NCBI GenBank assembly: GCA_023630585.1
Contig: CM042540.1
Coordinates: forward strand, 17,514,574 to 17,578,573
Length of the DNA stretch: 64,000 nt
Source: Cranoglanis bouderius
Taxonomy: Eukaryota > Chordata > Actinopteri > Siluriformes > Cranoglanididae
Direction: 5' to 3'
The stretch's first letter is position 1; each line of letters begins with the position of its first letter. Position numbers and translations under genes: made by a program. The notes below the pieces were generated by a model. The model was not told where the DNA came from, ran no database searches, and was given only the letters and a program-made list of their open reading frames with translations. Positions 1 to 13,834 of this stretch are shown piece after piece.

Positions 1-3000
1 ATGAAGAAAGAAAAAAGAACCCCCCCCAAAAAAAATTTAAGGAAATAAAATGAAAGAAATGGGAGGGGCAATTTGTAGAGGGACTTCTCTTCAAGTCGGA
101 AGGATGTGCAACATGTGATGAATGTCTGGCTAAACGATGCGATCTTAAACATATTTGTAACATTTATTTACCTCACCGGGGGGGAAAAAAAGAAGCAACA
201 AATACACTATTAAAACGCATGGCCTAAAAATGAAATATTCTCAATACTCAGGTTAGAACATTCCTTTCTTGACCACTTGACCATTTCCATGCACAACGTA
301 ATCAAATGCTGAATTTAAGCATGCCCTAAAAGCGCACTTTAATTATTACTATTGTACTATATGATTACAATCTAATATGAACAGTAATGTCAGTGACGGC
401 TAGCTGCTCAAGCATGTACAAAAACCCGATACCACAAATACAAACAGTATGCTTGGACATGATCCAGAATCTGATTGCCCTAAAATGTAGGAATTTACAG
501 AGAAATACATGAAAACAAAAAGCAGCTCATAATTTAAACTCATGACTATTCATCTTTAACCTCATTCAGAAATCTTCTGTTTTCTGGGTCTGTTATGCAT
601 TACAGAATGTTAGCACGTTGTAAAAGATTTGTTGTAACTCTAACAGTGCTCTCAGCTCTAGGCTCCACCGAGTGTAAATATTTGGAATGCTGAGATTCAG
701 AGCAAGAGTGCTGTGACAGTGAGAAGGCTCTTGAACTCTGTCTCTCTTATGCTGAATTGAGGAAGAGACACAGCAGTCGGTCTGCTTTGCTCTCACTCTG
801 GCTCCGTATAACTTGTCCTCCTTGTTCAAGTTGAGGCTAGTTTTTCAGAGGCTCACAACTCTTCAAGCATCACTTTTCAGCAGGGATGCTTTGTACCCAG
901 TATGTACTATTAAAGTCTCTCTTTTTTTTTTTTTTGCCTTCCCTTAAAAAGCTCATGCAATTTCCTAATCCGTCTACACAAAAAAAAAATGAAATACATC
1001 ATTGAGGATCATGCTACTGTGGCCTTGGAGCACAGTAAGGAGCCCAGCATGGAGCTGTTGCTGTTCTTCCTACCATTCGATGTCACCCTGAAGAGCTTCC
1101 CTTTTGAGTCTGGTTCCCCTCGAGTTTTCTAACACACGTCATCTCAGGAGGATTTTCCTTGCCACTGACTTGCTCGTTACGGATCTAAATCTACACTTGC
1201 CTTTTGGACAATGTCTGTTATTGAAAGTGCTATAACAATAAAATTCAATTGAATTAAAGGTAGTCAAGGTATTTGAGAACTGTAGCGAGTCAAAGTTGTG
1301 TGCCAGCTCTCTTCATTCAGGCACATTCTACCTAGTCATTATTTTAATAAAGGACAATTGCTGCAATTATCAGGAAGATTAGCTTGTTTGAGGACCGTTT
1401 CACACCAGCTCTATTTTTTCCAGTGGTGCCTCTTCAGAGAGCAACCACAAAAAAAAAAAAAAAAGCACATCATCAAACTGATGTGTGAGCTGGTCTGAAA
1501 ACACATCCTGTCTGCACTCCAAAGCTCTTTGAAGGAGTGGCTGCCCCCTCACAAAATTTCATTAAAACTTTTGCAGAAGGGCTTACATTAATCTCTAATG
1601 TCAGGGTTTGCATAAAGTCTGTTTTAAAATGTGTCTCTGTCTGGTTAGCTCCACATCCTTTCACGTCCTGAGGGGCCAAATATGCGGGGGCACATTTGAG
1701 GAGCGTTCTTTGTGCAAAGTGACAAAAAGACGAGTCGCCGAACTGGGCCAGCTTTGTTCCTGTGCACTGCTGCAAAATATGATTTCAGATAAGAACCTCA
1801 GGGCAGTGCTGTGAATGGACAGTTTTTGTTTTCTGCCAGCATTTTAATCAGCATAAGACCCTACAGTGAAGTTGCAGTACAAAGCCACAGTGTTCAGCCA
1901 GAGTGGCTGCTGTCTTACAGGCGTGAGCAAAAAATTCAGGGATCTGTCATCTGCCAGACATTAGATAACCCCACCTTTGCTTTTCCCCTCTTCACCTCAT
2001 AAATTCTTCCATCCTTTGTTTGGGTGACCTTTCATCATTCATGTGGATTACCTCAGTGGCATGCTGTTTATCCAACTTGGTCAACTATTACAATTTTATC
2101 ATCTCAATGTTTGGTGTGGTTAAAAACTCTGGTTTCCAGATTTAGGCTCTCAACTGCCATGTAAGAAAAGCCATCACCATGTTGTCTAAAGATTCGAATA
2201 TCAATGATGCCACAGCCATCAGTGGCTGAGAGTCCAAGAGAGCAAAATTGGCCCTGCTCTCTGGGTGGGAGGGATGGCATATTCTCTGCTCTGTCAATCA
2301 GAGTTATACTAACCAATCATGAGTGTCTGCAAACTCAGATATGCAAAAGAGGGCAGTTAGCACTATCCTCTGAGTGTTCAGTTGCCCTGTGATGTAACAT
2401 GAGCAGTAGTTTAAAAAGATGCAGTGGCTGGCTTCACATGTCTTAGAGGAAGCACATGCTAATCTTGACCTTCCCTGGTTGGTAGCTGTCGCGTGATGGG
2501 CGAGAGCTAGCTAGTGGGAGAGAATTGGAAAATTACCAAATTGGAGATAGTCCTCACGGCAGGACCAAAAGTCCAGGGGGTGGAGCTGGAGCTGATCCAA
2601 CTCTTTCTATAAACCTAAACTTAACCCATGCAGCACTGTACAAGACGAAACAACACATTTAACAAACTTATCCAGCCTAGATCAGATCCAACTCCACCCC
2701 ATGAACCTTTGTTCTGCAGTGAGGGGTACGTTCCAAATTGGGGGTGAAATGTGTTATAAAAAAAAAAAAAAAATTCCCCCATTAAAATTCTGAGTTCCAT
2801 GTACAGGAATGGTAGTATACAGTTCTTATACTGGCTCTCTTGCCTCTTTTTATTGAAGCACTGATATGTTATGAACTGTAGGACTACTGTCATATTCCAG
2901 GACCATTTGGAACCATTACTAGTGCTTTGTTTACTTAGGGGAAATGCACCACTGATGAGTCCATTGTAACCCAATGATTGCTTTGTTGAGAGGGATAAGA

Positions 3001-6000
3001 CTTCATCTTCCTGGTCAATGGTATGAGGACTGGACAGGATAAGTCATTAAGTTTTCACCAGGGTGCACTCGGAGGCGCCGCTTCCCCCCAGGGTCTTGCA
3101 GCTTCCATGTGCACTGTGGAAAGAGTAGTCACTAGTAGTGCGTCACAGCAACAGAAAATGTGCAGCAAGGAGAGCAGGCTGCCTGTCCCCAGGTACACCT
3201 TAGCCCTTCCTGCATCTTTTAGTTTCTCTCTCTTTACCCTCTTCCTCTCACACTTATGTGCTTTTACCCAGAAGTGTTTTCCTCCTGCCTGCTCTTTCTT
3301 TGCTCACTCTCGCCTCTCGTGCTTTTAATAACTGGAGCTGTAAAGTGCTGAGCTTCATGTTGTCAGGGGAAAAGGGTGTTTATAGGGTGTGCCAGCCAAA
3401 GCTTGCTTGCTGCTAAATGACAGGGTGTGGGAGCTGGAGTTTACTTTATGTCAGTCTCGTGTCAGTAATGAGTAGGAAGGCTCAGGCTTGACCACTCCAG
3501 GCCCTTGCCACGCTGAACCCTCGACTCGCCTCTATATTTACTTTAGTGCAACATTAGTGCCAGCCTGCGTATTAAAGATCTCACAAGAACAGTACAGTTT
3601 GCGGCTGCAGCGGAGGATTTGTTCAAATTAGACGTTCAGAGATCATATAACCTAAGTGGAAACAAATGTGACCGCTTTTCCGAGTCGCTCTTCCCAGGGT
3701 GGGCAGTGCTGCAGACCAGGCACAGTGTGAGATCCTCATATGCTCGTGTGAGTAGGTGGCTGAGCTATGCCAAGACCCCAGCTTCATTCATGGGACGCCA
3801 CATTTAAGATGGTAATGAATGGCCGTCAATGAAACGGGCTCCTGTGCTAACATGCGTAACCAGGCCACTTTTCTCACGGCACGTCGGCAGCTAGAAGAGA
3901 GGTGCTCCTTTGTCACGCTGCCACACTTGCTATCAGTTTTCTGCATCTTGGAAAAATATGCCCCATTGTCCTGAAGGTCAGCTCTGTATTGCCAGCAACA
4001 GACCAGGAACATTCCCCAAGTCTCTTTGTGGACGGGGTCTTTACCCACTCCATCACCACCAATGTGGTTTAACTTAAGTTGCAGAATGCCAACCTAGTGG
4101 GAAAGAGCAGTCTCTGTTTTTCTGCCACTGGACAGCTCAACTATGCTCAGCCGTTATTCATCTTGTGCTATGGAGTTTTGAAGCACTTTCCTCTGAGCAT
4201 ATGGTTTTAGAGCTACTTCTGTGTACGTCACCAGTCAGATTGGTGTGTGTCCTCCCAGAGACGTGTGTTCTGTTTATCTCCTCACCCACTTTGTCACAGT
4301 GTGCAATGGAACACTTTGCTGGCAACAAGTTGTGGGAGGTCTGGCACAATTAGCTGTTGTGAAAATTATAGAATAGGGAGAGGGTCTGTTTTCAAACCGA
4401 CCACTTCTCTCTTTTCCTCTGCCTTGCACTCTTCATGGTGTTGTGGAATGGAATGTTTTTGATCAGGACTATTTACTTGAGTCCGGCCTGTGTGCAAAAG
4501 CATGCCTGAGCTAGCAGTGCTAAGCATCTAAGCGTTGTGGGCCTCGGGACTCAGGACTGTGATGTATTATGGCGTGCCTTCAGAAAATAAAAACCACCAC
4601 CATCTAGGGAAGAGATACAGCTTTTTTTTATACCACGGAGGTTAGCTCCCAATTGTGAACTATTAAAACGGTACCTTTTTTCCCTCCTTGCATGGCCTTG
4701 TTTCCCAAGGCATCCTGGCATGTTGGAAACAGAAATCAAAGGCAGGTGCTCTGTGAAAATGTGTGTTCTTACCGTGTTTTACATACCCAGGCACTCGCAC
4801 AGGCCACAAGCTGTGGTTGTCTAACTGAGAGGCTAGTCTGCAGTTTGTATTAGAGCATATTGCATTATGGTTATATAATTTTAAGAAAGTGGTGCCATTG
4901 TGACTCAACATGACTCCAGCAGCAGGACAGCCTATACCAAGAAATGTTTGATATGAATGTATTTTGCAGCACAAAAGCATCCCGTAGCATATTATTTATA
5001 AATAAAGAAAAAGTTTTACTTTGTAGCTTTTCCAGTGGTGAAAGAACGTCTGTATGCTGAGAAGTAATCCTGTAAAGTATTATGACTCTTGGCTAAGGTG
5101 TGACTCATGTATATCTTTCTTAACTAACATTTATTTCTATGATAGTAATAATGTAAAGTGGTTTACTGAGCATGTCTGGAAGTATTCAGATCATATCATA
5201 CGAGTTACATCTGTTGTCATGTTATAACATCTGCATATCATCCATTTGTTTTGTTTTTTTGTTGTTGTTTTTTGTTTGTTTTTTAAATAGTGTTGAACTG
5301 AAACCAGAAATAATGCCTTGTGTTGTGATATATATGAACCACTATGTCTTAGAACTCTCTGACACTAACACAATGGAAAGATGCATCAGTTTCTGAAGTC
5401 AACCATATATTTAGTTTGTACTAAAGAGGCAGGAAGGATGTTGACAAAAAAAAAAAGAGAAATAGGCCGAGGAAAGTGAAAAATAGAAATGAGCTTAAAA
5501 TAGTTCGTGGTGGAGAGCATTGTGTATTGTGTGGCATATTCTAACAGCCTCTTCAATAGGTCAGAGTGCACTTTTGAACTTCCACTCGCTGGACCATAGC
5601 CTTGTGTTACCTCCAGGAGAAAAGCCATGCCGTTTCCTGTGAAAGGAGCAGATGGGCCAAAAGTGTCAGTTGGATCATAATGAAATGAGTCGACTCTGAA
5701 TTCTGCCAGCTTTTCTGCGGCATTAGATCCATGATAGAAGAGCAGTGCGCTGAATATTTTATTGACTGTCTGCTTGCCCCATGCTGACCTGCCTGACATG
5801 CTAACTTCTCCTTTCGCTAGAGACTCCACGTCACTCTGCATCAGGCAGCCAGGCGTGATGCTCCCCGCACATTTCCTGTAAATAAACTCCAGCACAGCAG
5901 GGGACGTGTTTGCAAAGCGGTGCACAAAAACACACATATGCATTGGCCCATCATATACACATACTCCAGGCCCTTCCTTGATAGTTGTTGCTTCCCCCTG

Positions 6001-7553
6001 CTTGAGAACTTCTGAAAGCTGTGAAAGAGCTCAGTGAGTTGGAGCCTGGAGTCTCCTTAAATCTGTTTTTATCACACTGGCCTCCTCCCAGAGCTGTGCT
6101 TGTGATAAAACACTCTGTCTGGGTCACACTGTTCTCAATACTTATATCCACCCCTGAGGTGAGAGCTTTGTCACTTTTTTCCCTGGTTTTTGTTGAGCTA
6201 CATTCCTACATACACAAAATATGCATGGTTTCCACATTATTGTATATGCACTGCAGGAATTTCACTTCGTGATATGAACTCTTCAACCATGTGAATTCTA
6301 AGCTGCATGGCATTTAGTATAAGTATATAACTGTTGCTCGTACATGTTTTGATTAGGTGTTTTACTTTTATAATAGTCTGTTCTTCTCCGTCCTCCATTC
6401 TCACTGACAGTTTTTCTGATGTGTCAGAACTCAGTAGAGCAGAAGCCTCAGCCACACATCGACTCCCTTCTTGTTATTTATTCATGAGCTTTCTCTCCTG
6501 CACTGTCTATATTGCTGGCCATGTCACGGGTTCGCAATAGATTGCTGAGGTAAATGAGCTCAAACAACTATCACATACCTCTATTGTGGTTAAAACTGCT
6601 CGAATCATGCCACATTCTCCAAGACACTCTTCTCCTAAACTCTTGTTTAGTATGAGATCACAAGCCAGTGCACATGCATATACATACATGTATACAGGAC
6701 AGCCAAAGACCTAATTATCACACACTGTATGCTGTCACTATGCTCTATGTTGTGTGAATCATCCTAAAACTTTCACCCACAGTCTTCAGGACTCTGATGT
6801 GTCACTGTGACAGACAGAGCTCTGGTCAGCACCCTCCTTTGTGCATTTTGTGTATCAGCTTAACCTTGTAACCCTGAGTCGGGATTGCGTTGCAGAATCC
6901 CTTTGCTATCCCTTCGCTGTCTAAACAGTAGAGGAGCTTGAAGAAATATCTGAATCATCTCAGAAAAAAAAAAATCTGACTTTGGGATTCTTTTTCTCCT
7001 AATGTGTCCCCATAGTCTGTAGGATGATGACGGTTTTTTCTTTTTCTTTTTTCACCTTTTTTTGAGGTTTTTACTTTGACATTTTTTTATCATGTAGTCT
7101 GATTTTACATATGTTCTCTGACCAAAAAATTACATTTTATCTCTTTTTTCCAGTGTAATAACATCACTATAGTTATCTCTTCACTCTTGGTAATAAACCC
7201 CAACAATCCATGTATCATCTGTTCAATCAAAAAACAGAAAATGAAAAGAAAAATCCCCATTTTATTTCCACCAAATAAGCTGTTTGTTTCATATGAAAAA
7301 AACATTAAAATCCTTAATCCTGAACACAATATCATTGTGTTTAATGTGTGGCAACACTTTTCTTAAAATTACAATTTGACCCGTATACGCCTATTGAGCA
7401 CAATGATACTGCAGGCTCCACAAGTTTACCTCATTTATCAATCTGGCCACTGCCATTTCCAGGTGGTTACCATCCAGTTTGCCTTTCTGCTGGGTCAAAA
7501 CAGAACTGTTAAAAATATACATCTAAAGCACTATTCTCGCACGGTACTTTGCG

Positions 7554-7558
<5 letters not shown>
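1..7558. other. unique intronic sequence, no gene seen
   Basis: The sequence is complex and mostly non-repetitive. It has short homopolymers: A runs near 1449-1464 and 2758-2773, and T runs near 917-935. The open frames here are short and show no family resemblance. The longest is a minus-strand frame at 5386-5943 (185 codons), treated under findings. Evenly mixed blocks such as 5480-5930 could be conserved regulatory DNA, but this cannot be shown from one sequence. Confidence 0.6.

Positions 7559-7635
<77 letters not shown>
7559..7635. repeat. (AT)n microsatellite
   Basis: This is a perfect alternating AT tract of about 77 bases, followed by an AT-rich TATTTTT edge. Frames across it translate to Tyr-Ile repeats and are artefacts. 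It is likely polymorphic in length. Confidence 0.97.
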
Positions 7636-7638
<3 letters not shown>

Positions 7639-8394
7639 TTTATGGATGCACAAAAAAGCATTGAATTAAACTACAGTCCTAAATTAATAATAAAAACTCA
7701 CTTTCACTGCACCTTACGGTTTCTGTTACTCACTGCCTTTAGGCATATTGTTTTACTTCCGCTTACTTTGATCGTAGTGTTTTAATTAGACATTACAGAT
7801 CTTACTTGTGCTCCCACTGTTTATCACCGCATCTACACTGCGAGTGAGGAGCAGTGCGGCCTCGTTACTAATAGATCACTTTCGTTATAATAAACAACAG
7901 AATTTACACTGCATCGTGCAAATACAGCATATAATGATGATAAACTTGAATTGAACTAAACCTTTTAAGCAACTTGCACCAGTTTCCCCAACCCCTTGCA
8001 CAGTGGAGCATTTTGGATATGAACATAAATTTGTGCTCGTGCATCACTGTCCTGCTTCCGTGCTACACAAGCTCTGCTTTGTAAAGTTTGCAGGTTACAG
8101 TCTTTTTCACTACATTTAATATAACATGCTCCCCTGCCTAGAGGACTTGGAGGTCGCACACTTTTTTCCGCTGTCACTTAACGATTATGCCTCCATCTGA
8201 TGGTAACTGAGGTCATGTTGAGAATAAACGGTAACATTGACATACATAGTAAACTGAAGAAATTTATTTTTGTTGACTCTGGCTATTTTGCTAAAGCTAG
8301 CGGCATCACATTATGTGCGTATGACGTCATGCACCTTTGACTGGGAAACGGCTTATACTTGCGGTTAGTAAAAAAACAGTAGTGTTCCATTGGA
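7636..8394. other. unique intronic sequence, nothing recognised
   Basis: The composition is mixed and AT-rich. There is no open frame with family resemblance and no clear repeat. The CRE-like palindrome TGACGTCA occurs near 8321-8328 as an isolated motif. Confidence 0.5.
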
Positions 8395-8500
8395 GATGAT
8401 ACTACCCTTCTAAGGTTCATACACTAGACAGTAGAGTATATAGTGCGTAGTGTAAGTGTATAGAACGTCATTTGGGACACAACTTTAGTATTTACTCTCC
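8395..8500. mobile_element. possible fragment of a non-autonomous DNA transposon
   Basis: The segment around 'agtgtaagtgtatag' followed by 'cgtcatttgggacacaac' resembles a dispersed fish repeat that I recall in many intergenic regions. The superfamily is uncertain. No terminal repeats can be defined here, so this is a weak call based on pattern memory only. Confidence 0.3.
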
Positions 8501-8562
8501 AATGCATGTTTTCAGAACAGAAGTAACGTAGTGAGTAAATGTACCCCGTGCCGTGCGCAGAC

Positions 8563-8646
8563 CAACTAATCGATAATGAGATTCATTGACAACGATTTTC
8601 ATAATCGATTATTATCAATTTTATCGATTAGTTGTTACAGCTCTAA
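8563..8646. mobile_element. palindromic 'ATCGATTAGTTGT' MITE fragment (hAT-like)
   Basis: Inverted arms built on CTAATCGAT face each other (8566-8574 and 8623-8631), with a further inner TAATCGATTA-type palindrome. The segment ends in 'gttgttacagctct', typical of a dispersed fish repeat rich in overlapping ATCGAT palindromes. I assign it to hAT-like non-autonomous elements by memory of the family. It is short and probably a remnant. It abuts the next transposon fossil directly. Confidence 0.5.
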
Positions 8647-9105
8647 AATTATGCACTGTAGATGGTGAAAGACCATTGCGTTGAGCAATGACTGACAATT
8701 CTTTTCGAACTGACTGACAATTCTCTCACGAAGTTTGGCACAAAGTGGTGAGCCACGACCCATCCTTGCTTGCAAAGACTGAGCTTTTGATGGATGCTTC
8801 TTTTATGCCCAGTCCTGATACCCTCCCCTGTTACCAATTAACCTGATCCTCCAAAATGGTGTTACTTGAATATTCTATCAATTTTTCAGTCTTATTTTGC
8901 CTCTGTCCCAACTTTTTTTGAGTGTTTTGAAAATTCTAAATTTGTTCATATTTACAAAATACAATTAAGTTAGTCAATGAAAACACTGAATGTCTTTTCT
9001 TTGTACTTTTGTCAGTTAATTAAAGTTTCAAGAGACTTGACAAATCACAGATTTTTGTTTTTATTGCATTTTAGAAAAAATCCCAACTTTTAGTTGGGGT
9101 TAGTA
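8647..9105 (-). mobile_element. Tc1-like transposon remnant (one end plus start of a dead transposase)
   Basis: This fragment carries the right-hand side of a Tc1-type family of the same kind as the element at 36661-38325. It contains 'gtcccaacttttttt' motifs and a segment matching the reverse strand of the transposase start (about 8649-8837), followed by a long AT-rich terminal repeat. The end 'cccaacttttagttggggtta' resembles the family terminus. The other half is missing, so it cannot move. The frame is short and decayed. Confidence 0.55.
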
Positions 9106-9649
9106 TACAGTACTGTGCAAAAGTTTTAGGCACCATATTGTTTGTACAAACTTTGTTATAGATGTTTTATTTTATGACTTCTACATTATCAAGTCAGTAC
9201 ATAAAACATTTTAGATTCCCAAACATTAGTTTTCTAGCACAAAATTAAATGTTACAGAAAAATGTGTGTATGTCATTAAAGAAAGCAGCATATTATGTAA
9301 GAGACACTTTTCAGACAAAAAACACAATGAAGGCTGCTGGGTTTTGCTGCAAAAATAAGAAGCAAGTGTGAAAGTCAAAGTCTCCAGAAGAACTGTGGCT
9401 GGTTCTGCAAGATGCTCAATAAAACTTACCAGCTCATTTCCTTATAAAACTGCACAAATTGTACCAGAGACTACTATTTTTATTTTTATTTTTTTGTTAC
9501 ATCAAATATTGACTTTGTTTCATTTACTACTGTTTAATGCTCTTTACAGTATTTTTTTTATGTAAAAATGTTTAATTTCATTATTTTGAAGGCATCTTTG
9601 CTCTACAGCATTTCTTTTCATGTGCTTAAAACTTTTGCACAGTACTGTA
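9106..9649. mobile_element. Tc1/mariner-type MITE with CAGTACTGTGCAAAAG termini
   Basis: The element is flanked by TA on both sides (9106-9107 and 9648-9649). Its termini are near-perfect inverted repeats of about 22 bases, CAGTACTGTGCAAAAGTTTTA. The interior (about 500 bases) has no transposase frame, so it is an internally deleted, non-autonomous member. A second copy in the opposite orientation lies at 46085-46396. They share the termini and an inner 'gatgccttcaaaa' block. The left TA directly follows the end of the Tc1 remnant at 8647-9105. Confidence 0.85.
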
Positions 9650-12600
9650 TATCTCACAAACATTGATGAAGTTTAAGACCAGTATGGAAACATGTGCCAT
9701 CACTTGTTTTATTCATGTGCCAAGATTAGCTAATAATACCTGTTCATGTAATTTTCTGTTTCACTTTGGTGAAATGATTCTCAAGTGCACATTACTACCC
9801 TACCTCCAGCATCAGCACCACATCTTGCTTTCTTCCTTCTTCAAGTACTTTGGTCCAATATCAATCTTTCTGTATTCTGCATCACACTGCTAGTATTGCA
9901 TAAAAAATAGCAGCTGGGTATAGGTATGTTTGTGGTAGGATGTGGTGCTAAAATTTCTCCAAATGTTCTGATGTTGGTTTGTGCCGATGTGGCAGTTATA
10001 TTGAATAAATAAAAGCCCTTCTCCTCTCCTCTTGAAGTGAAAGCATCTCGAGGTCAGAGCAAGCTTGCTGAAAGGGTCACTATTATACGTGTAAATGCTG
10101 CAAATGTAATTCAGCCCGAGGTCAGAACTTTAAAAGTGCGACCAGCATGGTTTTTCCTCCCCATCTTCCTTTTAATACATCAGAGTGTAAGCCGTGCATT
10201 TTAAAGGGTTTTAAAAGGTTCAGGAGTGAAGGTCATTCAGCAGAGTTAGAGCAGGCCTCTCTTAGTCCCCCCTAGTTTCCAGCTCTCCACTGCTTTTGCC
10301 TGGGGAAAATACATGAAACTTTGATGGCCAAATTAGGTTGTTGCTCATCTTGCACCTTCCAGCTCATAGTATTGACAGCGGTGGTGAACTGCTGCAGGCA
10401 GATAGCATCTCGACGATCGGACTAGGCCACTCCACCTCGCGGCCGCTGACAACATCAGAAGTGTTTTAACAGGGTTTTAATGGCCATCCTGCCCTGCTCC
10501 TGGGAGCTTTGAAAATAGCTCCTGTGAAAAAGGCTTCTCCAGTTGATGGAAGCTGACATGGCCTGCTTATCCAGCCACTACGCTGATGTGACTGGTGCTG
10601 CTGGGCTTTTCCTTTATTTTTTCGGACCACAGTGTCAGTTGCAAAGCTGTATAGTTCCATCTATAGTTACATGGTTTTAGGCTGCTTATTTTTTCAAGCT
10701 ACTTCAGGATGATGGGTGCTTATTTATAAGAACAAAAGTGAAAAAAGTAATGCGAATGAAAAAACATCATGAACGTCTATATTTTCCTTTTTTTTTTTTG
10801 GTATTCTGATATTGTAATTCATCCAAAGGAAGACTGAACCAGGACAGCACCTCTGATGAAACCACAACATCCATTAGGCAGAAAACTCGACTTGTTTGCA
10901 CTGGCTAGAGCTTCTGCCTTGGGTTGTGGTTTAAATAAAGGAAGTGAGAACATCATATTTCTGTGCAGCATACAACCTGAACGGCTGTTTTATCGTGGCT
11001 TATGCTCCCCGTCCTGTGTCCTGTCTCTTGCTTGATTGGCCGGTCATTAAAGTGTGTGCTGAGAGAGCTTGAGCAAGTGCCCCAGAGCACCCAGCACTGA
11101 CCCCCTTTCTGCTTCTCCCCATGCCTGCTGCTTAGACCAGGCCTACGCATTGTGCTCCTGAATAGGGGCCCTGTGATTGTGGTCACACTCATTAGTGCAG
11201 TTTAGCGACACGTAGGCTCTGTGAATGGCCCGGCTTGTTGCTACACAATGGCCGAGCCTGAAGGTGCGCCTGGGGCCTGGCTCCATGTTGACGCCTCTCT
11301 ACATCTACGCTGCTCTTGTGGCTGTCGCTGTACTATTGACCAAAGCTGGCTTGCTGCTCCCTTCCCTTCTGATCCTTTAGCCTGAATTCTTCCAGGACAG
11401 AGAGTAGGGAGAATGGAGGGCGCCGTAGGGCTCATCACATGGGACTGCATGTTGTAGACAAGGCGATGGGTCACAGACAGGCTGAGCTGCCCAAACCAGC
11501 CATTTCCACTTCTCTGGTATTCACACCCTTTGCAACTTGCTGAACATTGTATGCCCAGCCGCAGGTAAATATACATACCCTGCATGTGTCGGTTTTGTAA
11601 CCAGCACTTCAAGTCAACAAATTATTCCCAATTCTATATTGCAGATTGCTAGCAATTACCCCTGGCCTCCACACACTTAACTTCCCTGCTTGTTCTTTTC
11701 TTAATCTTTTACTCTTTCTTTCATCTCTAGGCAGTAATTGAGCCGTCACACTCTTCAGTCTGTCAGCCAAGTGTCATGCCTGCTAATAAAACCAGAAACC
11801 TCATTACACTTTAACTGCTGCTTTATAATATTATTAAGTGACTTTTTATGCTTTTGTTTTTATTGCAGTCACACACTAAGCATTTCAAGTAAATTCTTAT
11901 GATAAGTGATAAGCTATCGGATAAAACATATCACATCTAATTTCCTCCCACTATAAAAAAATAAAAATCAGTCAACAGTTAGGAATGAAAGCAATTATTG
12001 TGTATAGGGCAGAAGCAAGCAGTTCAAGTGATGATATCACTGCTTTTATTTAGGTGGCTGCCCATAGAAGGGAGTGTCAGAGTAGTCATCTCCATGTCAA
12101 GGCAGAAATGCTAAAGTTTCCCTTTGCCATATCAGCCATCTTCCTCAATCACATTCCTGCTTTTGATCAGAGCAAGGGCCATCTGTGGCCTGGGTTGGAA
12201 GGCAAGCACAGACGTTCCATGAGATGTGTGGGCTTTCATCTACACATCCCTCCTTAACTGAGGTGCATTGTTTGAGTAAGGGTCATCTTAAAAGCAGTCA
12301 AAGCCGAGTAACCCAAGCTTTTGGCTCACCACTTGGCCGCATTGATGAGACAGAAGGGGAACAGGTGATGACCGGGTTTAGATACAGGGGAACACTGACG
12401 TCTCCTGGCCACTCCTGGACTCATGATCTTCAGCGTTGAACCCCGAGCACTCTCTCACTGATTATGCTGAGGATGAATGCACACATTCACATCGGCACGT
12501 GTGTTAGTATCTGTGTGTCTGTGTTTATGTTTGCACCATTGCCTCAGGGAGGAAGGTAATGTTGCTTCCTCTGTTCTCAGCACATGGGCAGAGCTCACCC

Positions 12601-13798
12601 GTACCTCCTTATCAAGCTGATTGGGTTAATTGCACATCCTTCCCCCTGCCCTCATGTCCTGCCATCTGATTGGCTCCCCCCTCACATGGGTCCTCTTCTT
12701 TCTAATGGCAACAGTATCAGGTCTTTCCTCCAACAACTTCCTCTCAGCCCCACAAGAAGAAAATTAATTTTCGCTGGGTGTTTATTATGGAAAGTAATTT
12801 GATGCGTTTTATTCAAACATCATAAATACCATCGGGCCTTTTCACACTTTATTTTTTCCCCCAAAAGGTTGGGTGTCACCATAGCTTGGATTAAAACTGA
12901 AAGAAAAACATCATCATTAGAGAAGTCAACATTTGGCATGCCTCTTTGTCACTGTGTACAGTACTTGCCCTTGCTCATGGTTAGGTGATTGACCTCCTCT
13001 CTTGACTTTCTCACTCTCTCTGCTTCCTGTGTTTCCTCCTGCAGCCCACTTTCTCACTCTTGGCCAGCTGGTCAGATGGCCTGGGAGAGAGCCAGCAGCC
13101 CCTCCAACTTCTCACATGCTTTTCATGCACAATATCACGCGTTGTAATGCCTTGACCTCTGCATTCATGTTTTACGAGCAACTCATTAACTACTTGAGCC
13201 CTGCTACTCAAATTTATGGGAGCAGAGCAAGACGGAACATGCTTTCAGTAAATTAAGTGGTCCACATTCAGAAGCCCATCAACGTGGCGTGAGACAGATG
13301 AGAATGCGTTTGTGTGTTCTCGGGTGTGTGTGAGAAAATTGAGCCACACACCATGCAAGTCATAAATTTTTAAGGTGCTTGGCTGTTCATATATACAGTT
13401 CTGAGAAAGGGCTTGTGAAGTCGTTTTTATTATTTTAACTTGATGATGAAGATTGGGTTACCTTTAGAAACTAAGGGTATGCATGTGTGTATAGTCACAC
13501 AGAAACCCTGCTAGTTTAAGAACTGAGTTAGGTGTGTGTGAGCAAGAAAGTAATCCAATTCTGCGTGGACTTGTTGTCTATGACTGCTATATAACACTAC
13601 ACCAGGATAGACACGTGTGCACTAGTGATCAGCTGGATGTCACGACTGTGAGTTTTTGAGGCAGCGGAAATCTCTGCTCACACCCTCTCTATTCCTCCTC
13701 TCTGAGCTGTCAGGCTCTTAATTCTGTCCGTCCTGCTGTCACCTCTGAATTATGTAATGCTTTATTTCAAATCATCCTAGACTCACATTAAACAGATG

Positions 13799-13834
<36 letters not shown>

